This document shows positions 35,780-38,810 of a DNA stretch of 38,810 nucleotides, one piece after another. How positions within the stretch are numbered: the first letter of the stretch is position 1; each line of letters begins with the position of its first letter. The stretch is from a virus: positions 1 to 38,810 of IMG/VR virus record IMGVR_UViG_3300027861_000076; one strand, 5' to 3'. Position numbers and translations under genes: made by a program. The notes beneath the pieces are model-generated. The model did not search any database. It was not told where the DNA came from and worked only from the letters and a program-made list of their open reading frames with translations.

Positions 35780-36507
35780 TGGGAGAGTTTGACATAGCAG
35801 CGGCAGGGCACAATAGCCCGCCATCGGCCTTTGACGAGCTGTCACAAGCGGTTGAAGACCATTACCTTGAGGCCCGGAACTGGCTTGACGGGGAGCCTGT
35901 GCAATCCCCTGAAATTGCCGAAGGTGTTGTCACCCTTATGCGCGACCTGCAAGCAAAGGGTAAGCTGGCGGAAGGAATGCGGAAGGCTGAAAAGCAACCG
36001 CACCTGGACGCCGGAAAGGCTGTGGACGCCAAATTCAAACCGCTGTCCGAACAAGTCAAGCGGGCAGTCGATGCCTGCAAGGAAGCCCTTTTGCCCTGGG
36101 AGAAAAAACAGCATGAGTTACAACAAGCAAAAGCAGAAGAAGCGCGGCGTGTGGCTGCTGAGAAGGAAGCAGAAGCGTTCGCAGCGGTCCGATCCGCAGA
36201 CAAATCCAATATCGCGGAGGCAGAGGCTGCTGAAGATGGCCTTAAAGTCGCAAAGGCTTTTAAGGAAACCGCAAACCGGGAAGCAAGAAAGACCGGCACA
36301 ACAAAAGTTGAAGGCGAACGGGCAGTAGGCATCCGCACTGACTATATCCCGCACATTGAAAACCGGCTGGATGCCTTGATGCACTACTATTCAACCGCGC
36401 CAGACACTTTTGACAGTTTGCTGTTGCAATTAGCGCGTCAGGATGTATTATCCGGCGTGAGGACGTTACCCGGATTTACCATTGAAAAGAAGGAACAAGT
36501 GATATGA
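35779..36507 (+). CDS. Coiled-coil early protein upstream of ERF, 242 aa
   Basis: A 242-residue protein with GHNSPP near the N-terminus, helices, and a long Ala/Glu/Lys coiled coil (residues 95-165). Proteins of this type, with GHNSPP, occur just before ERF-type recombinase genes in rhizobial and related phages, with no defined function. It probably works with the recombinase, e.g. as a partner. ATGA-type overlap with the next gene. Confidence 0.65.
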   Translation: MGEFDIAAAGHNSPPSAFDELSQAVEDHYLEARNWLDGEPVQSPEIAEGVVTLMRDLQAKGKLAEGMRKAEKQPHLDAGKAVDAKFKPLSEQVKRAVDACKEALLPWEKKQHELQQAKAEEARRVAAEKEAEAFAAVRSADKSNIAEAEAAEDGLKVAKAFKETANREARKTGTTKVEGERAVGIRTDYIPHIENRLDALMHYYSTAPDTFDSLLLQLARQDVLSGVRTLPGFTIEKKEQVI

Positions 36508-37154
36508 CAGGCCACAAAACACTGGCTGCCGCGATGGTCGCAGCGCAAGGCGAAATGTCAAACGCGACAATCAACGCCAAAAACCCACATTTCAAAAATG
36601 AATACGCTGACCTCCCGGCAGTCATTGCCGCTGTTGTGCCTGCATTGAACAGCAACGGGGTTCATATGAGCCAGCCGACTTGTTACGAGGGGGAAACGCT
36701 GGTCGTCAAAACCATGTTTACCCATGCGGCAAGTGGTGAAAGTGAATGCGCTGTCCTGCCTATCCCGTCAACAGGGAAAATGCAGGATATTGGCTCAGCT
36801 ATCACATACGCCAGGCGGTACACGCTTTCATGCCTGGCAGGTATTGGCACGGAAAAAGACGACGACGGGCAATCTGCTGCCCCTGTCAGCAAGCCTGAGA
36901 CAAACAGCGCAGGCAGGCCAAAGGCTGACCCCACAAAGTCCTGGACTATCCCGGTCAATGACGGCGACTTTGACGACTTCATTAAACGCTTCTGCAATGG
37001 CCTGAAGCAAATGGACGACCTCGACCATATCAACAAGCTATGCCGGGATAACAACGAAACGATTGTATCACTTGGCTTGCTTGACAGCAAAAAGCTGGAT
37101 TACATCAACAACCAATGTGACGCCCGCCGTCACTTCCTCGCAAATAAACCATGA
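36504..37154 (+). CDS. ERF family single-strand annealing recombinase
   Basis: A 216-residue protein. Residues 1-125 match the ERF family: NPHFKNEYADLPAVIAAV and the conserved block from IPSTGKMQDIGSAITYARR to YTLSCLAGIGTEKDDDG. It binds single strands and anneals them, functioning in genome circularisation or repair of ends, together with SSB downstream. The C-terminal part (130-216) is specific and may contact SSB. Start overlaps the upstream gene. Confidence 0.9.
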   Translation: MTGHKTLAAAMVAAQGEMSNATINAKNPHFKNEYADLPAVIAAVVPALNSNGVHMSQPTCYEGETLVVKTMFTHAASGESECAVLPIPSTGKMQDIGSAITYARRYTLSCLAGIGTEKDDDGQSAAPVSKPETNSAGRPKADPTKSWTIPVNDGDFDDFIKRFCNGLKQMDDLDHINKLCRDNNETIVSLGLLDSKKLDYINNQCDARRHFLANKP

Positions 37155-37435
37155 TTATTCAGTTTCGGGAAAACTGGCGCCTCCGATCCGGCGACGACCA
37201 ATGGGTTCTGGAAAAGGGCAATATCGCCAAAAAAGGACCAGACAAGGGCAAAATGGTCTGGCGAACGATAGGCTTCTTCACAGACCCGCGCAGGGCTGTT
37301 GTGGCAAGTTGGCGGCTTCAGGTGCTTGAACAGGATGAAACACCTTCAGGGACGCTCTCAGACGTGCTTAACCGCCTTGATGATCTATATGAAGGCTTTC
37401 AGAAAACACTCGACGAAGTGAAAGGTAAAATGTAA
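37151..37435 (+). CDS. Hypothetical protein between ERF and SSB, 94 aa
   Basis: A 94-residue protein with a Trp/Arg-rich first half (NWRLRSGDDQWVLEKG, DPRRAVVASWRLQVLEQ) and a helical end (VLNRLDDLYEGFQKTLDEVK). A DNA-binding accessory to the recombinase is possible. Overlaps both neighbours. Confidence 0.65.
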   Translation: MIIQFRENWRLRSGDDQWVLEKGNIAKKGPDKGKMVWRTIGFFTDPRRAVVASWRLQVLEQDETPSGTLSDVLNRLDDLYEGFQKTLDEVKGKM

Positions 37436-37863
37436 TGGGTTCTGTAAACAAAGTAATTATCATCGGACGCCTGGGCGCAGACCCGGAAGTCCGCACCACG
37501 CAATCCGGTGTAAATGTGTGCAATCTCCGGGTTGCCACCAGTGAAAGCTGGAAAGATAACACAGGGGAAAGGCAGGAACGAACTGACTGGCATCGCGCAG
37601 TGTTGTGGGACAACAAGAACGGTGGCGGTATGGCTACAATCGCGTCCAAGTACCTAAGGAAAGGCAGTCTGGTTTTCCTTGAGGGCCAGAATCAAACCCG
37701 TAAATGGCAAGACAGCGAAGGCAGGAGCCAGTATTCCACTGAAGTCGTCTTGCGGCCATTCAACGGCACCCTGACGCTGCTGGACAAGCTGCCTGAACCG
37801 GGAAGCCATGAGCCGGATAATAACGCTGGCGCAGTCGATATAGACGACGACGTGCCTTGGTGA
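37435..37863 (+). CDS. ssb: Single-stranded DNA-binding protein
   Basis: A 142-residue SSB. The OB fold is clear: SVNKVIIIGRLGADPEVRTT, ERQERTDWHRAVLW and a strand near KGSLVFLEGQ. It ends DIDDDVPW, close to the DDDIPF interaction tip. It coats phage single strands during replication and annealing by ERF. TAATG overlap with the upstream gene. It is followed by a stem-loop and a fresh promoter. Confidence 0.93.
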   Translation: MGSVNKVIIIGRLGADPEVRTTQSGVNVCNLRVATSESWKDNTGERQERTDWHRAVLWDNKNGGGMATIASKYLRKGSLVFLEGQNQTRKWQDSEGRSQYSTEVVLRPFNGTLTLLDKLPEPGSHEPDNNAGAVDIDDDVPW

Positions 37864-37906
37864 TTGTTGCTCCCGCATGGCGCTACACATGACGGTTGAG
37901 CGACAA

Positions 37907-37941
37907 GGCGGGGTGTTTGGCTCCTCCCCCGAACCCCCGCC
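37907..37941 (+). terminator. Stem-loop after ssb
   Basis: GGCGGGG (37907-37913) pairs with CCCCGCC (37935-37941), with a 21-base loop. It is followed by ACTTATTTAATTAA, AT-rich but not a true T run. Placed 44 bp after ssb and just before a promoter, it probably separates two rightward transcripts. Confidence 0.5.
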
Positions 37942-37959
37942 ACTTATTTAATTAACCAC

Positions 37960-37988
37960 TTGACGCATTGCGCAACATGCCCTATATT
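37960..37988 (+). promoter_or_regulatory. Second rightward promoter, with operator-like core
   Basis: TTGACG (37960-37965), 17-base spacer, TATATT (37983-37988). The spacer contains the palindrome TTGCGCAA (37968-37975) followed by CA, i.e. the GCAACA half-site (37972-37977) found in the divergent operator. Confidence 0.75.
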
Positions 37989-38002
37989 CTGATTACGGAC
38001 TT

Positions 38003-38033
38003 AAACAGACTTACAAAGGAAAACACCATGACA
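38003..38033 (+). repeat. 31-bp leader repeat, copy 2
   Basis: Identical to 34607-34637; spans the leader end, ribosome-binding site and start of the gene at 38028. Confidence 0.85.
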
Positions 38034-38297
38034 CACACACCAGCCCCTTGGAATGTAACCCCCGGCGGATCGGTTCAAGTAGGAACAAGCTATTTCGTTG
38101 ATCACACCAGCGATGATCAATTTCAAACAATCCCACCCGCAGACGCCAACATGATGGCAGCGGCTCCTGATTTGTTTGACGCCCTCGTTAATGTTCTGAG
38201 CCAGATTAACCACCCTGACGGCTGGAACGCAACGCACCCGCATGTGATAGATGCCAAAAATGCCGCATATGCCGCAATCGATAAGGCTCGCGGTTAA
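38028..38297 (+). CDS. MTHTPxPW-type phage protein, 89 aa
   Basis: An 89-residue protein starting MTHTPAPWNVTPGG and containing the segment ADANMMAAAPDLFDALVNVL. The pattern (N-terminal THTPGPW, then NAxLIAAAPDLLEAL) is a very common phage/prophage early family with unknown function. AAAGGA precedes the ATG. It is the first gene after the second rightward promoter. Confidence 0.75.
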   Translation: MTHTPAPWNVTPGGSVQVGTSYFVDHTSDDQFQTIPPADANMMAAAPDLFDALVNVLSQINHPDGWNATHPHVIDAKNAAYAAIDKARG

Positions 38298-38617
38298 TGT
38301 TCCAGAAACCACCCAAGCCCATCAGGGATAAAAAGCACCTGCAATTCGTTGCAGGGCTTCCCTGCTGCGTTTGTGGGACAGAGCCTGTTCAAGCGCACCA
38401 CCTGCTAAGAAGCGGCGAACATGGCATGGGGCGAAAGTCTGGCGACAATTGGGCAATACCTCTCTGCTTTGACGACCACCGCTGGCTCCATATGGACGGC
38501 GACGAGACTGCTTGGCTGTCTGACAGGGGGATTGACGGCAAATCACTCGCAAAGGCTCTGTACGCCGCTAATATGGACACTGAGGCCGCATTAAACGCCA
38601 TAGTGGGGATCAAATGA
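38297..38617 (+). CDS. HNH-like DUF968-type protein, 106 aa
   Basis: A 106-residue protein with LPCCVCGTEPVQAHHLLRSG, GMGRKSGDNWAIPLC and DDHRWLHMDGDE: a Cys-x-x-Cys...His-His...Cys...His set of an HNH-like zinc fold, close to DUF968-type phage proteins. It may act as an endonuclease in recombination or packaging. TAATG overlap with the upstream gene, ATGA with the next. Confidence 0.8.
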   Translation: MFQKPPKPIRDKKHLQFVAGLPCCVCGTEPVQAHHLLRSGEHGMGRKSGDNWAIPLCFDDHRWLHMDGDETAWLSDRGIDGKSLAKALYAANMDTEAALNAIVGIK

Positions 38618-38810
38618 GCAAGTTCTACGTTGTGAAGACCCTGACAGGGCTTTTACCATCAAACAGGACATCTGAAGAAACCATGCAGAAGCTGAAGACA
38701 GGTCAGGAATACATGGTTGAAGTCAAGCAGCCAAGGAACCTGAAGCATCACAAGAAATTCTTTGCTCTTATCAACCTGGTGTTTCAGAACCAGGAACGAT
38801 ACAGCAGCGA
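38614..38810 (+). CDS. DUF1367 family protein, N-terminal part (continues at 135)
   Basis: The frame starts at ATG 38614 (MSKFYVVKTLTGLLPSN) and is open to the window end; it continues at base 135 of the window and ends at 360, giving 140 residues. The start overlaps the upstream TGA (ATGA). MSKFYVVKTLTG is a typical DUF1367 N-terminus. Confidence 0.88.
   Translation, partial: MSKFYVVKTLTGLLPSNRTSEETMQKLKTGQEYMVEVKQPRNLKHHKKFFALINLVFQNQERYSS
38685..38810. repeat. Right copy of terminal direct repeat
   Basis: Identical to 9-134 over 126 bases. Upstream of it, 38675-38682 equals 1-8 but the next two bases (AT) are absent in the left copy. Confidence 0.95.

Noticed and set aside
1-38810. Integrase or attachment site (temperate phage)
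   Set aside because: No tyrosine or serine recombinase, excisionase or CI with cleavage domain seen; the small HTH protein alone does not show lysogeny.
1-38810. CRISPR array or CRISPR-like repeats
   Set aside because: The only tandem arrays are the fibre heptads and the origin iterons, both with unit lengths and contexts unlike CRISPR.

Overview
The window is an essentially complete tailed-phage genome, most likely a podovirus. It carries terminase, portal, scaffold, a DUF5309-type capsid, an adaptor, a P22 gp10-like tail accessory factor, three large DNA-ejection-type proteins and a trimeric tail fibre. I see no tape measure, tail sheath, RNA polymerase, DNA polymerase or integrase. The first 134 and last 136 bases are the same sequence (126 bp exact), and a DUF1367 gene reads through the join, so the contig closes into a circle of about 38,676 bp. 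A GTA-type 3TM holin, a periplasmic protein of a type I associate with alphaproteobacteria and a 'GHNSPP' early protein point weakly to an alphaproteobacterial host. That is inference only.

Layout: two opposed transcription blocks diverge from a control region at 34518-34631. Rightward (+), running 34632-38810 and, across the join, 1-3668, lies the early block: small unknowns, two hydrophobic micro-ORFs, an ERF recombinase, SSB, a second promoter at 37960-37988, an HNH-like DUF968-type protein, DUF1367, and an array of ten very small genes (1072-3668) with recurring boundary sequences. Leftward (-), running 34517-3695, come a small HTH regulator whose mRNA is probably leaderless, a C5 cytosine methyltransferase, a VRR-NUC nuclease, an HNH endonuclease, a stand-alone DnaA domain IV protein and a second methylase-like protein. 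A new promoter at 31551-31579 then drives a replication initiator with an iteron-like origin inside it, a probable helicase loader, a GIY-YIG nuclease, DUF6378- and DUF7768-like proteins, and an IbrB/IbrA-like pair (ParB-like plus PAPS-reductase-like). The packaging, head, tail and lysis genes follow.

Regulation visible in the DNA: (i) a 20-bp palindromic operator overlaps the -35 boxes of both divergent promoters; (ii) two near-identical 30-bp promoters (25/30 identical), each with an inverted repeat in a 17-bp spacer, precede the packaging operon (25990-26018) and a structural sub-operon (20428-20456); (iii) a 31-bp leader plus start region is duplicated behind both rightward early promoters; (iv) hairpins can hide the ribosome-binding site of the replication initiator.

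The most notable points are the iteron array (TGTCCCG at 11-bp steps, out of phase with codons) beside AT-rich 9-mers inside the initiator gene, the IbrAB-like pair between the replication and packaging genes, the duplicated late promoter, and the shared boundary sequences of the small-gene array. All functional calls come from reading the sequence; no searches were run.
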